NCBI GenBank assembly: GCA_009363875.1
Contig: CM018683.1
Span: 41,996,804 to 42,060,803 of the forward strand
Length of the DNA stretch: 64,000 nucleotides
From: Mikania micrantha
Taxonomy: Eukaryota; Streptophyta; Magnoliopsida; Asterales; Asteraceae
Reading direction: 5' to 3'
The translations under genes and the position numbers were made by a program. Below are positions 1 through 8,903 of the stretch, piece after piece (position 1 is the stretch's first letter; each line of letters begins with the position of its first letter). The notes beneath the pieces were generated by a model. The model had not been told where the DNA came from. It saw only the letters and a program-made list of their open reading frames with translations, and ran no database searches.

Positions 1-77
1 CACTCACGATATCGCGCCCCGAGAACTTTCCGCCCGACGGGACAACCGATCCTATCCCGCCGGCTCAGGGTGTGACA
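1..77 (+). mobile_element. 3' terminus of a Ty3-type LTR, cut by the window edge
   Basis: This segment ends in GGTGTGACA. It closely resembles the terminal bases of the long LTR at 25025-25089, sharing the GCCCCGAGAAC, TTCCGCCCGAC and GCCGGCTC blocks. It is therefore read as the plus-strand 3' end of an LTR of the same family, from an element or solo LTR lying mostly left of the window. It appears to be inserted into the sequence following the polypurine tract of the next element. The matching target duplication cannot be seen. Confidence 0.6.
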
Positions 78-489
78 ACTACTTGTGAGTTCAAATTATA
101 CGTGTTAGTGTGGTTTGATCATTCTGTGTGTTTGTGTGTACTTACACACGAAATCCAATGTTTGCAACATCACAACTAAGTGTGATCGTTCAATGTAACT
201 GTTTGCGTGTACACTAGTTAGTTCACCTAACTGTGACTGTTTGTGTTTGATCATACTGTGCTGTGTAATCTTGCACATAATAAGTGTTTGCAATTGTTTG
301 TACTACGTAACCTCGCACATAGCAAAACTTGTGTGTAGCTAATCATGTATGTACTACTATAACATGTAACATATGAAATATAGCACATAAAATGTAATGT
401 AGCACAATGTTTGTAACAAAACCAATTGCATAAAATGTTTGTGCTTACCGTTTAAAATCTGAAGTGTTGATGTGTGAAGCATCACGTCA
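78..489 (-). mobile_element. Sequence 3' of the polypurine tract of Ty3 element 1 (expected start of its 3' LTR)
   Basis: On the minus strand this begins right after the polypurine tract, where the 3' LTR should start (TGACGTGATGC...). It is rich in short AACA/TTGTG alternations, with several spaced CACACAAAC-like words. It should match the start of the 5' LTR at 8541, but by eye it does not. It is either a divergent or recombinant LTR, or a 3' spacer. It is cut at 77 by another LTR. Confidence 0.4.
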
Positions 490-502
490 TCCCCTTGTTG
501 AA
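489..502 (-). other. Polypurine tract of Ty3 element 1
   Basis: The minus strand reads CAACAAGGGGATGA, just downstream of the pol stop and of the conserved word GGGACGAAATTTC. The same arrangement precedes the 3' LTR of the element at 20841. This is the primer site for plus-strand DNA synthesis during reverse transcription. Confidence 0.75.
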
Positions 503-521
503 GGAAATTTCGTCCCGAAAT

Positions 522-3500
522 TTAACGTTCGCTCTCAGTGTTTGTAGTTGCTGTTTTGAACAGATGAGGGTACTTCTTCATCATTTGGTCTTCCCGTTCC
601 CATTTGAATTCAGGACCACGTCTTGAATTCCACCGTACTTTGACTATCGGAATCTTGCTTTGCTTAAGTTGTTTGACCTCTCGATCCATGATTTCTGCTG
701 GTTCTTCAATGAATCGTAACTGTTCGTCTACTTGTATTTCTTCCAACGGTACAATCAATGTCTCATCAGAAATACATTTCTTTAAGTTCGATAAGTGAAA
801 GACATCATGAACTCCACTGAGTTCATCCGGTAGTTTGAGTTGATACGCAACCGGACCAATCCTTTTCAGGATCTCAAAAGGTCCTATGTAACGTGGACTA
901 AGCTTTCCGCGCTTGCCAAATCGTATTACACCTTTCCAAGGTGATACCTTTAGAAGAACTCGGTCTTCTACTTGAAATTCCAACGGCTTACGACGTTTGT
1001 CAGCATAACTCTTCTGTCGATCCCGGGCCGCTGCCATACGGTTCCGGATTTGAATTATCTTTTCTGTTGTTTCGTGTACGAGTTCAGGACCTGTTATTTG
1101 ACTGTCCCCAATTTCAGCCCAGCAAACTGGTGAACGACATTTACGACCATACAAAGCTTCAAACGGTGCTGCCTGAATACTTGTATGATAACTATTGTTG
1201 TAAGAAAATTCTACTAACGGTAAGTGATTTTCCCAGCTATCACCAAAGTCAATTACACAAGCTCGTAACATATCCTCGAGCGTTTGAATCGTACGTTCAC
1301 TTTGACCGTCGGTCTGTGGATGATATGCGGTACTCATATCCAAACGAGTCCCCAATGACTTATGAAGTGACTTCCAAAAGTTGGAAGTAAATCGAGCATC
1401 CCAATCTGATATGATGGAAATTGGCACGCCATGTCGTGCTACCACTTCCTTGATGTAAATACGAGTCAGTTTCTCCATCTTGTCTGTTTCCTTGATTGCT
1501 AAGAAATGTGCAGATTTCGTTAATCGATCGACAATTACCCATATCGTATCACAACCACTCGGTGTATGGGGTAACTTAGTAATGAAGTCCATCGAAATCT
1601 GTTCCCATTTCCACATCGGTATTTTTGGTTGTTGCAGCAAACCAGATGGTTTCTGATATTCAACTTTGACTTTTGAACACGTCAAATATTTGCTAACGTA
1701 TCTAGCAATGTCGGCTTTCATGTGAGGCCACCAATACAGTGCCTTCAAGTCATGATACATCTTGTCTGATCCCGGATGGACTGAATACCTGGACTTGTGT
1801 GCTTCATCCATCACGAATTCCCTTAAACCTCCGTACAAAGGTATCCACAGTCGATTAATGAAATAACGAATTCCATCCGGTTTAACATCCAATTGTTCCT
1901 CCATTCCCCGTAAGGATTCACGTACCAGATTATCCTTTTCTAAGGCTCCCAGCTGAGCACTGCGTACCTTTTCAGGTAAGTCAGTGTGTATCGTCATCAT
2001 AAGTGCGCGAACCCGTCTTGTTGAAGTGTCTTTTCTGCTTAAAGCATCAGCTACCACATTAGCTTTTCCCGGGTGATACTTAATCGCGCATTCGTAATCA
2101 TTCAACAACTCAACCCATCGTCGTTGTCTCATATTAAGCTCCTTCTGATCAAAGATATGTTGCAAACTCTTATGATCAGTGTAAATAGTACACTTAGTTC
2201 CATACAAGTAATGCCTCCAAATCTTCAAAGCAAAAACCACTGCTCCTAACTCCAAGTCATGAGTAGTGTAATTCTTTTCGTGTGGTCGTAGTTGTCTTGA
2301 AGCATAAGCAATCACTTTATCACGTTGCATCAACACACATCCCAAACCCTGTGCAGATGCATCACAGTACACCACAAAGTCTTCCGTCCCTTCCGGTAAG
2401 GACAGAATCGGTGCACTGCAGAGTTTCTGTTTCAATAGCTGGAATGCAGCTTCCTGTTTATCCGTCCAGTTATACTTCGTTCCCTTGTGCGTAAGAGCTG
2501 TAAGTGGTTGAGTGATCTTTGAGAATCCCTCAATGAATCGTCGGTAGTAACCCGCCAAACCAAGGAATTGTCGTACCTCGGTAGGGGTCTTTGGTGCTTC
2601 CCAATTCTTAATTGCTTCAATCTTCACTGGATCAACGTGTATACCTTTTTCATTGACTATGTGACCTAGGAATTGAACTTCTCGCATCCAAAAGTCACAT
2701 TTTGAGAACTTAGCGTATAGTTGCTCTTGTTTCAATAATTCTAGTAGCAATCGGAGATGTTCAGCGTGTTCCTCCTCAGTCTGGGAATAGATGAGAATGT
2801 CATCAATGAAAACAATGACAAACTTATCAAGGTAAGGTTTACAAACACGATTCATGAGATCCATGAATACAGCTGGAGCGTTTGTCAACCCAAATGGCAT
2901 GACCAAGAACTCATAATGGCCATAGCGCGTCCTGAATGCTATCTTCGGAATGTCTTCTTCTTGAACTCTGAGTTGATGATAACCCGATCTGAGATCAATC
3001 TTCGAGTAGTAACTCGAACCTTGCAATTGATCGAACAGATCATCAATTCTAGGTAACGGATACCGGTTTTTGATAGTAACCTTGTTCAGTTCCCGGTAAT
3101 CGATACACATACGGAAAGTCCCGTCCTTTTTCTTGACAAATAAGACTGGAGCTCCCCACGGTGAAAAACTAGGTCGTATGAAACCCTTATCCAACAACTC
3201 TTGCAATTGTGTAGATAATTCTTGCATCTCAGACGGTGCAAGTCGATAAGGCGCCCTAGCTATCGGTGCTGCATCTGGTGTATGGTCGATTCGGAATTCC
3301 ACCTGTCTGATAGGCGGTAATCCCGGTAAGTCTTCTGGAAATACTTCCGGAAATTCACAAACTACTGGTATGTCTTCAATCTTCTTCTCAGCTACTGGCT
3401 TTTCAGTTATAAGTGCTATAACTGCCGTATGACCTTTACGCAGACATTTGTGTGCTTTCATACAAGATATGAGACGCAGTGGCGTACTGCTCTTCTCGCC

Positions 3501-4220
3501 TTGTACATACAATGTATCTCCATGCGAAAGAGGTATACGAACGATCTTTTCATGGCACACGATTTCAGCCTGGTGTTTGGACAACCAGTCCATGCCAATG
3601 ACTACATCAAAACTGCCTAAAGCAATAGGCATAAGATCGATTTCTAATGTTTGACCCATCAAATCAAGGATACATCCCTTAAGGATATGTTCAACTACAA
3701 GTAACTTACCATCAGCTAGTTCTACGGTGTATGGATTTTCTAAGGCAGTGGGACTAACATTTAGCAACTTAGAAAGTGAACTAGATACAAAACTTCGGTC
3801 GGCACCAGTGTCAAATAACATAGAGGCATAGTGATTATTTAAGAGGAACGTACCCGTAAAAATGTTGGGATCCTCCCGTGCTTGACGTCCTCCAATCACA
3901 AACGCCCTGCTCCTAGCACCATTGTTGTTGTTGTTGTTATTGGTGCCATTGCCGTTACTGTTGCCATTTGCATTGTTATCCCCGCCTTTCTTGAGTTGTG
4001 GGCAATCCTTTTTAAAGTGACCCATCTTACCACACTCAAAACAACACTTCTGTGCGTTGTTCTGGTTGTTATTCTGATTGTTGGAATTGTTTTGCAGCTC
4101 TCCACGGCAATCCTTAGCTGCATGTCCAACTTTACCACACCGTTGACACTTAATTTTATCACACTGACTTCCCGCATGATGAAATCCACATCTGTTGCAC
4201 TTTGGGTGTTTACCAGTATA
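522..4220 (-). CDS. Ty3 pol polyprotein: zinc knuckles, protease, RT, RNase H, integrase, chromodomain (element 1)
   Basis: The frame is open from about 4220. It first gives zinc knuckles (CQRCGKVGHAAKDC, CFECGKMGHFKKDC), then, counting from the Met at 4025, 1167 residues. The protease motif FDTGADRSF is near residue 71. RT follows with the catalytic FIDD box near residue 405, then RNase H (YCDAS near 600, TDHKS, DALSRK). Integrase has the HPG zinc region, D in MDFITK, D in SDWDARF and E in SERTIQTLE. A chromodomain-like tail ends in WEREDQ. Oddities are that the first Cys of the integrase CX2C pair is Tyr (YLTC) and that the usual SDRD is SDWD. A one-base frameshift separates it from gag at about 4220. 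The frame is otherwise intact over 3.5 kb, which suggests fairly recent insertion, but integration function is doubtful. Confidence 0.88.
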   Translation of the reverse strand, partial: YTGKHPKCNRCGFHHAGSQCDKIKCQRCGKVGHAAKDCRGELQNNSNNQNNNQNNAQKCCFECGKMGHFKKDCPQLKKGGDNNANGNSNGNGTNNNNNNNGARSRAFVIGGRQAREDPNIFTGTFLLNNHYASMLFDTGADRSFVSSSLSKLLNVSPTALENPYTVELADGKLLVVEHILKGCILDLMGQTLEIDLMPIALGSFDVVIGMDWLSKHQAEIVCHEKIVRIPLSHGDTLYVQGEKSSTPLRLISCMKAHKCLRKGHTAVIALITEKPVAEKKIEDIPVVCEFPEVFPEDLPGLPPIRQVEFRIDHTPDAAPIARAPYRLAPSEMQELSTQLQELLDKGFIRPSFSPWGAPVLFVKKKDGTFRMCIDYRELNKVTIKNRYPLPRIDDLFDQLQGSSYYSKIDLRSGYHQLRVQEEDIPKIAFRTRYGHYEFLVMPFGLTNAPAVFMDLMNRVCKPYLDKFVIVFIDDILIYSQTEEEHAEHLRLLLELLKQEQLYAKFSKCDFWMREVQFLGHIVNEKGIHVDPVKIEAIKNWEAPKTPTEVRQFLGLAGYYRRFIEGFSKITQPLTALTHKGTKYNWTDKQEAAFQLLKQKLCSAPILSLPEGTEDFVVYCDASAQGLGCVLMQRDKVIAYASRQLRPHEKNYTTHDLELGAVVFALKIWRHYLYGTKCTIYTDHKSLQHIFDQKELNMRQRRWVELLNDYECAIKYHPGKANVVADALSRKDTSTRRVRALMMTIHTDLPEKVRSAQLGALEKDNLVRESLRGMEEQLDVKPDGIRYFINRLWIPLYGGLREFVMDEAHKSRYSVHPGSDKMYHDLKALYWWPHMKADIARYVSKYLTCSKVKVEYQKPSGLLQQPKIPMWKWEQISMDFITKLPHTPSGCDTIWVIVDRLTKSAHFLAIKETDKMEKLTRIYIKEVVARHGVPISIISDWDARFTSNFWKSLHKSLGTRLDMSTAYHPQTDGQSERTIQTLEDMLRACVIDFGDSWENHLPLVEFSYNNSYHTSIQAAPFEALYGRKCRSPVCWAEIGDSQITGPELVHETTEKIIQIRNRMAAARDRQKSYADKRRKPLEFQVEDRVLLKVSPWKGVIRFGKRGKLSPRYIGPFEILKRIGPVAYQLKLPDELSGVHDVFHLSNLKKCISDETLIVPLEEIQVDEQLRFIEEPAEIMDREVKQLKQSKIPIVKVRWNSRRGPEFKWEREDQMMKKYPHLFKTATTNTESER

Positions 4221-5065
4221 CCCCCTGATGATGATGACTGCTGACCACTGTTCAAATTGTGATAAGACTTGTGTGAGTCCTGCTTTCGGTTCTGTTGAAA
4301 TGGCTGCTGGTGAAAGTTCTTAGAGTTACTGCTTTCCCACTTCCTTTTGTGGTCTCCCACCTTAGTAACTGATGTTCGTTTAGGCAGAGTCCCCTGTAAC
4401 ACTGCCTGATCAGTCAGTTGGTGCGCTAAATGAACAGCTTGCTGAATCGTTGTAGGATTTGCAGAAGTGACCAATCCCTGGATCTGAGGCACCAATCCTC
4501 CTATGTACCTCTCTATCCATTTGCTTGCTGGAGTAGCCATGTGAGGTAGAAGTCTGGCCAGTTCATGTGATCGAGTCGTGTATTCCTCGATGTTTGACCC
4601 CTCCATCTTGAGATGCCAATACTCCTCCTCTAGTTTCTGCATCTCACTGCGAGGACAATACTCCTCTTGCAGTAAAGTCTTGAATCCATTCCAAGTTAAG
4701 GCATTGGCCTCACCCAATCCCAGAGTTTGAACATTCGAGTTCCACCAAGTCAATGCTGGACCTTCCAAAGTACCAGTAGCATACTTTACCTTACTCTCCT
4801 CAGGACAGTTGCACATTTCAAAAACTGATTCAGCTTTTTCAATCCATCGTAGGAGTCCAATGGCTCCCTCCGATCCTTTGAAGTTATGCGGCTTGCAGTC
4901 CAAGAACATCTTGAACGTGCAAACAGGTGGATTCACCAATCCTCCTGCTAGACCATGTGGTCCTGTCGTGTGAGCCTGAGTGTAGTTCGCGATTGCCTCC
5001 GCGACCCTGTTGTTAATCAGCTCGTTGAGCTCAGCAACTGTCATGTGAATGTTCTCCTCGGCCAT
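4220..5065 (-). pseudogene. Ty3 gag (element 1), frameshifted before the zinc knuckles
   Basis: The likely start is the ATG at 5065 (MAEENIH), because the upstream in-frame extension to 5176 is hydrophobic and unlike gag. The retrotransposon gag domain follows, with FKMFLDCKPHNFKGS, WIEKAESVFEMC, ALTWWNS and FKTLLQEEYCP. At about 4220, in a GGGGG run, the frame slips. The gag frame then reads nonsense to 3896, while the neighbouring frame continues with three Cys/His clusters and pol. Gag packages element RNA and forms the virus-like particle in the cytoplasm. As written gag and pol are out of register. In this lineage gag and pol are usually one frame, so I read this as a lesion rather than programmed frameshifting. 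Confidence 0.82.
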
Positions 5066-5296
5066 TATCTTCCTAGTTAAAAGAAGTGTTAGAGCGTTAT
5101 CAAAGTCCAATGTGACATGTATAAACAATACAACAAACACAACATGTAATGTATAAATCAACACAAATGTTGGCAATAAGTAATAATTTTCAATAGATAA
5201 TAATCTGATTTGAGTACAATACTTTCAAAATCAAAACATAAGTTTTCCAAACATCTAATGTAGGGACACAACCCGCCCCTAATAAGTTTAACTAAA

Positions 5297-5941
5297 TCAG
5301 TCTGGATCATCAATAGTGGATTCAGGATCAGAATCAACAGCTGGTGCTGGTTCCTCCCCTTCCTCCTCTTCATCCTCTTCATCCTCCTCTTCATTCTCCG
5401 AGACCACCAAATCTTCCAAGGCTACAAGTCTGCCTTCCAGAATCTCAGCTCGGTTCTCAGAAGCTTGAAGAAGACCAGTCAACTGGATGATCTCATCTCG
5501 CATCTCATTAACCAGGTTGGCAAGGTTATCTTGTCTTTCATTCGCATCCCAGAGTTCCCGAACATTGTACTCAATCCTATCATTTGCCCAGTACAAGTCC
5601 TCACGTAGTTTGGCAATCTCCTCAGAATCAGTCCGTTGCCTCTTAGGCTCAGGAGCATCCAATGCAGGTGGTGGATGAGTAGAAGGTCCCTCAGCAGGAA
5701 TCTCCTGAGTACCCTCGGCCGGCTCCTCCTCCGGATCCTCATCCGGGTCCTCATCCGGATCCTCCTCCGGGTCCTCATCCGGATCCTCCTCCGGATCCTC
5801 CTCAGGGTCTGAATCATCTCTCTCAGATGATGGAGGAGATGGGATAGGTGGTGCTGGCGATGATGGTGGTGCTGGAACTACCGGCTCCTCATCCTCCGAA
5901 TCATCAATGTATATGTATGGTGCTGATGATGAAGATGCCAT
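5297..5941 (-). CDS. Extra ORF upstream of gag: acidic, Pro-rich, coiled-coil protein of 214 aa
   Basis: The ATG at 5941 lies about 170 bases downstream of the primer-binding site, so this is the first ORF on the element RNA and precedes gag by about 230 bases. Residues 1-20 hold a Ser tract and DDSEDEE. Residues 21-40 are Pro/Ser-rich. Residues 43-76 are a run of PEEDPD/EDPEED repeats encoded by alternating GGATCCGGAG-type units. PKRQR at 99-103 could act as a nuclear signal. Residues 105-180 have heptad-like Leu/Ile/Val spacing (coiled coil). Residues 181-197 are almost all Glu/Asp. No enzyme motif is seen and I do not recognise the family. The frame is open and the composition is strongly biased. 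It could be an accessory nucleocapsid or chromatin-interacting factor, but that is inference. Confidence 0.65.
   Translation of the reverse strand: MASSSSAPYIYIDDSEDEEPVVPAPPSSPAPPIPSPPSSERDDSDPEEDPEEDPDEDPEEDPDEDPDEDPEEEPAEGTQEIPAEGPSTHPPPALDAPEPKRQRTDSEEIAKLREDLYWANDRIEYNVRELWDANERQDNLANLVNEMRDEIIQLTGLLQASENRAEILEGRLVALEDLVVSENEEEDEEDEEEEGEEPAPAVDSDPESTIDDPD
5690..5815 (-). repeat. Acidic-coding microrepeat (TCATCCGGATCCTCCTCCGG units)
   Basis: Tandem 12- and 18-base units alternate between TCCTCCGGATCC and TCATCCGGGTCC. All units are multiples of three bases, so copy changes keep the reading frame. On the minus strand they encode the Asp/Glu/Pro tract of the extra ORF. Confidence 0.8.
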
Positions 5942-6106
5942 GCCTGTTACATAATACCATATGTAAGTGCAGTGCCATGGAATGTGTAAGCAAGTCTATC
6001 ACATAATGCCATATGTAATTTCTAAGTGATATGTGTAAGTATGCATGTCTAATGTCTAACAGTTATAGTCTAAGTCTACAAATGCAAACCTAGTTCGCTA
6101 TAACCA

Positions 6107-6122
6107 ATGGCTCTGATACCAA
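6107..6122 (-). other. Primer-binding site (tRNA-Met type), element 1
   Basis: The minus strand reads TTGGTATCAGAGCC two bases after the LTR end GGGGGTGTGACA. This is the standard initiator-methionine tRNA primer complement of plant LTR retrotransposons, and it fixes the inner edge of the 5' LTR at 6125. Confidence 0.9.
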
Positions 6123-6717
6123 TCTGTCACACCCCCAATTTTCAACTAACGGAATCATACCGTTTGGGAACGTGACAAACCAGGATCTCAGATCATTAGA
6201 CATAACGAAGACCTCTATATGAATTTTCAAAACATACTTTGGTCTAAAACTGTAATATCAAAGTTTTCAAAGTTTGCGGAAGCGTTTTAAAACAATAACA
6301 AATGTAACAGTTGTAAAAGGTAAATTACAAAACCAAAATCTCAAATGTTCAATCCAAACAATAGAAATGTAAAAACATGCATGCGACTCGATCTCCTAGT
6401 CCATGCCTGCTTTCTTGTGTACCTTAGCGTCCTGAGATCACATACGTGTCAACACACGTATGTTAGAGTGTTAGAAATGTGCATACGTATGTACGCGTGC
6501 CCTTGAAATCATTTAAATAAAACCATATATGATTTTATTTAAATAAACGTAATTATACGCGATTTCGTTTTCGATCTAAAATGTGAATTTTATTATTCTA
6601 ATACGTTCAGAACTGAATTCTGGTTCCAACGCCTTTTGAACGGGTCGAATCGGAGTTAAAACGAGTGATTTATGAATAAAATACCAAAAATTAACTTTAA
6701 AATTAAAAACCAGCATG

Positions 6718-6786
6718 AGCAGGGGTCGAACCCTTGACCTCCTGCCCCAAACAAACACAACCAACCATTTGCTCTACCTCAACAAT
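6718..6786 (-). other. tRNA-like segment with A and B boxes (SINE-head-like) inside the LTR
   Basis: The minus strand contains GGTAGAGCAAATGGTT, resembling a pol III A box. About 30 bases further on it has GGTTCGACCCC, a canonical B box, preceded by GGCAGGAGGTCAAG. This spacing and wording are typical of tRNA-derived SINE heads in plants. No complete cloverleaf was confirmed, so it is unlikely to be a working tRNA. Confidence 0.55.
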
Positions 6787-7089
6787 TGTTACCTACTTTA
6801 GTTTTAAATGGTTTTAACAATGGTTCACTCGGTTCCCCTTTTCTTATAAAACCGAAACCATATGGCTTCAATTAACCCACGATTCGAACCTAATCGGACC
6901 TAGAACCATGGGGCTATGGTTACTGTAATCAATCTGAGTCTACAAGTCGTTTTAATTCAATAGTTCATCAGCCCAAAATCCCAAATTTGATTCCACATTG
7001 TTTCGAACTCGTATTCCTCCATTCACAATTCAAATTGACTAAATTGATGATCCAACCTTCTTAATTTCGTATGGTCTCTATTTCACAGA

Positions 7090-7640
7090 GAATGTCGACC
7101 CTCTCCATAATGTTCAATTCAAAAATCAAACCCAAAACTATCGAAATTCCCAATTTCGTTTTTGTTATGAGCCCTAGACTAGGAAACCTATCAATTCATT
7201 ATAGTTTGATAAAATTAACTTAGGCTTAATCTCAATCGAAACATTCTGAAATTAACCATAACAATTAATTTCATTTTTGAACTCATTTGAATTAAAATCC
7301 CCAAAATCGTTGTAACGTATGAACCCTAGAATTGAAATCAATCAATTCGTTGTAACTCAATAAAATTGATACATGGGTTAGCTTAGTCGAAACCTTCTGA
7401 AACAATCCATGTACATTAATTTGATTCTTAAACTTGTTTGATCAAAAACCCCCAAAACCGTTTCTTATATGAACCCTAGGATTTGAAATCTTAGAATTCG
7501 TTGTTTAAAACCAAAATTCACATATATTTTTCAATGCACAGATCATTTCAAAGCTCTCTGTGTCATTTGATTTGGTTTTTAAAACCGTTTGAACAACAAT
7601 CCCCAATTCGTTCTAGATGATGAACCCTAGAACGAGATAT
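7090..7640. repeat. Four diverged ~150-bp tandem units in the element 1 LTR
   Basis: The word GA(A/G)CCCTAG recurs at about 7169, 7321, 7471 and 7622. Each time it is followed by ATC.ATTCRTT and TAAAATTRA-like blocks and preceded by CCCCAAAA or CCCAATT with CGTT. Spacing is close to 150 bp. Divergence between units is large, so the array is old or weakly homogenised. Confidence 0.6.
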
Positions 7641-8273
7641 CGTATCATTCGATGTTAGAAGCCACAATTAGCATAGGGTTATGCTTAGTCTCATGTTTTA
7701 GTGTATATAGGAATCGATTGTCACCTGATTGGAGATCGAATTGGCGTAGATCAACTTTAGACTTGAGTTCGGTCACCCCACGATCGAGTTCTTCTGTCTA
7801 GAGCTCTTGAGATCCAATTCTTCTGTGAAAGGGGCTCTAAAGAAGCCGACCAAAGTTTCTGTAAGTTAGATTGTGAAGAATTTGATCGATTGTTATTAGA
7901 TTGATGGCTAATGACGACGGTTTCGAATTTTTATCATCATTGCAGCTTAATTCGACGAGTTAATGTGTTAGTAACGTATGGAAACTGTTAGTAATCATCA
8001 ATGGGTTGATTTAGGATAGTTTAATTTGAGTGTAACCGACTATTAAGGTGAAATTCGACTTCCAATTGATTTCTATGACGGATTTTGACTTATGAAGTCA
8101 AAATTCTTTATATTTTAACTTAATTACAACTAAGTTATTGTAATTTTGATGTTTATGATTTGTTTTGTTCACTTCTAACCCTCGTAGTTGTTTTTATTAA
8201 CATTTTGTGTCATTTCGGTTAGTCCCGGTTTAACTGGGTTAATCCAGAAATGCCGGATTGTCACAACCTATAT

Positions 8274-8525
8274 GCAGCCCAACATGATCATAAATGGCCC
8301 AACAGCCTATAAATTTCTCGGCCCAACTTCTGAGTTTAAGTTTCTAATTGGCACACAGTTTACAAAACAGGCCCAATATCCCGAATTTAAATCATTCAGC
8401 CCAATCCATGTGCAAGCCGGCCCAATCAAATTATTCGGCCCATTTTCACCCAACAATTGAGCCCAACACTTCCCTTGGCCCATTTCCCAAACGAAGGCCC
8501 AACACACTCATGTCTCGGCCCAAAA
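8274..8525. promoter_or_regulatory. Cluster of GGCCCA/AGCCCA words (TCP site II-like) at the LTR outer end
   Basis: About a dozen GGCCCA or AGCCCA words occur in 250 bases, on the plus strand (TGGGCC in element sense). TGGGCC is the core of plant site II elements bound by TCP factors in promoters of growth-related genes. A similar cluster lies in another LTR at 22575-22905. Regulatory use here is inference. Confidence 0.5.
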
Positions 8526-8546
8526 ATATCGAATTGTCACACAACC

Positions 8547-8749
8547 AGTTGCCAGACACCTAACTTCTTGAATTGCAGGAGTTCTTCTTGCATGGCATCA
8601 ACCCACGATTCTTCCTTTAAAGCCTCAGTGACGGTTCGTGGTTCTACTTGGGAGATAAAACAAGAATGGGCACAAAAGCTTACATCAGCAAAGTTAAGAA
8701 TGTCTGCAAGTCCCCCCTGAAGAAAGCTGATGTCTGGTCTTAACCCCAT
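8547..8749 (-). pseudogene. Copia pol, start of the RT domain (truncated)
   Basis: The frame encodes VEPRTVTEALKEE, then WVDAMQEELLQF and WQLV, which is the well-conserved lead-in to the Copia reverse transcriptase (RVT_2). It breaks off at the element 1 insertion point. The continuation is not in the window. Confidence 0.8.
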
Positions 8750-8903
8750 CTAAGGGACTCCCAATAATGTTCTATTGAGGATGAATACGATTGATTCTTC
8801 CAACTGGATGAGGAGGAACCTCATCCTGTGGATCTAGATTGTTCAGATTCAAATCCTCAAAATCAGGCATAAGATTATCTACATTTGGTTCGGGGGCAGC
8901 TGG

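Larger units (their letters stand above)
78..8541 (-). mobile_element. Ty3/Gypsy chromovirus (Tekay/Del-like) element 1, minus strand
   Basis: Read on the minus strand the order is 5' LTR (8541-6125), tRNA-Met primer site, an extra acidic ORF, gag with zinc knuckles, protease, RT, RNase H, integrase, chromodomain, polypurine tract and then 3' sequence. PR-RT-RH-IN with a C-terminal chromodomain marks a chromovirus. The long LTR and RT words such as YPLPRIDDLFDQLQ fit the Tekay/Del lineage. At its right edge it interrupts a Copia reading frame right after the residues WQLV, with candidate target-site bases CAACC at 8542-8546. The left edge is outside the window or disrupted, so the duplication cannot be confirmed. 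Confidence 0.75.
6125..8541 (-). mobile_element. 5' LTR of Ty3 element 1 (about 2.4 kb)
   Basis: The inner edge (6125) is set by the primer site. The outer edge (8541) is set by TGTGACAATT on the minus strand, which abuts an interrupted Copia coding frame. The LTR contains a tRNA-like segment (6722-6780), four diverged copies of a roughly 150-bp unit (7090-7640), and a dense cluster of GGCCCA words (8274-8525) at its 5' end. A second TGTCACA at 8259-8265 is an alternative outer edge. Confidence 0.6.

Noticed and set aside
941..1390. Plus-strand ORF of 149 aa
   Set aside because: It is antisense to the integrase and C-terminal region of element 1 pol, with no recognisable domain.
522..4025. 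Endogenous pararetrovirus (caulimovirid) origin
   Set aside because: LTRs, integrase and chromodomain are present, and no movement-protein or coat motifs are seen, so a Ty3 chromovirus explains it.
5479..5817. Arg-rich minus-strand ORF of 112 aa
   Set aside because: It is the shifted frame of the acidic repeat ORF; its Arg runs come from the GGATCC/GAG repeat.
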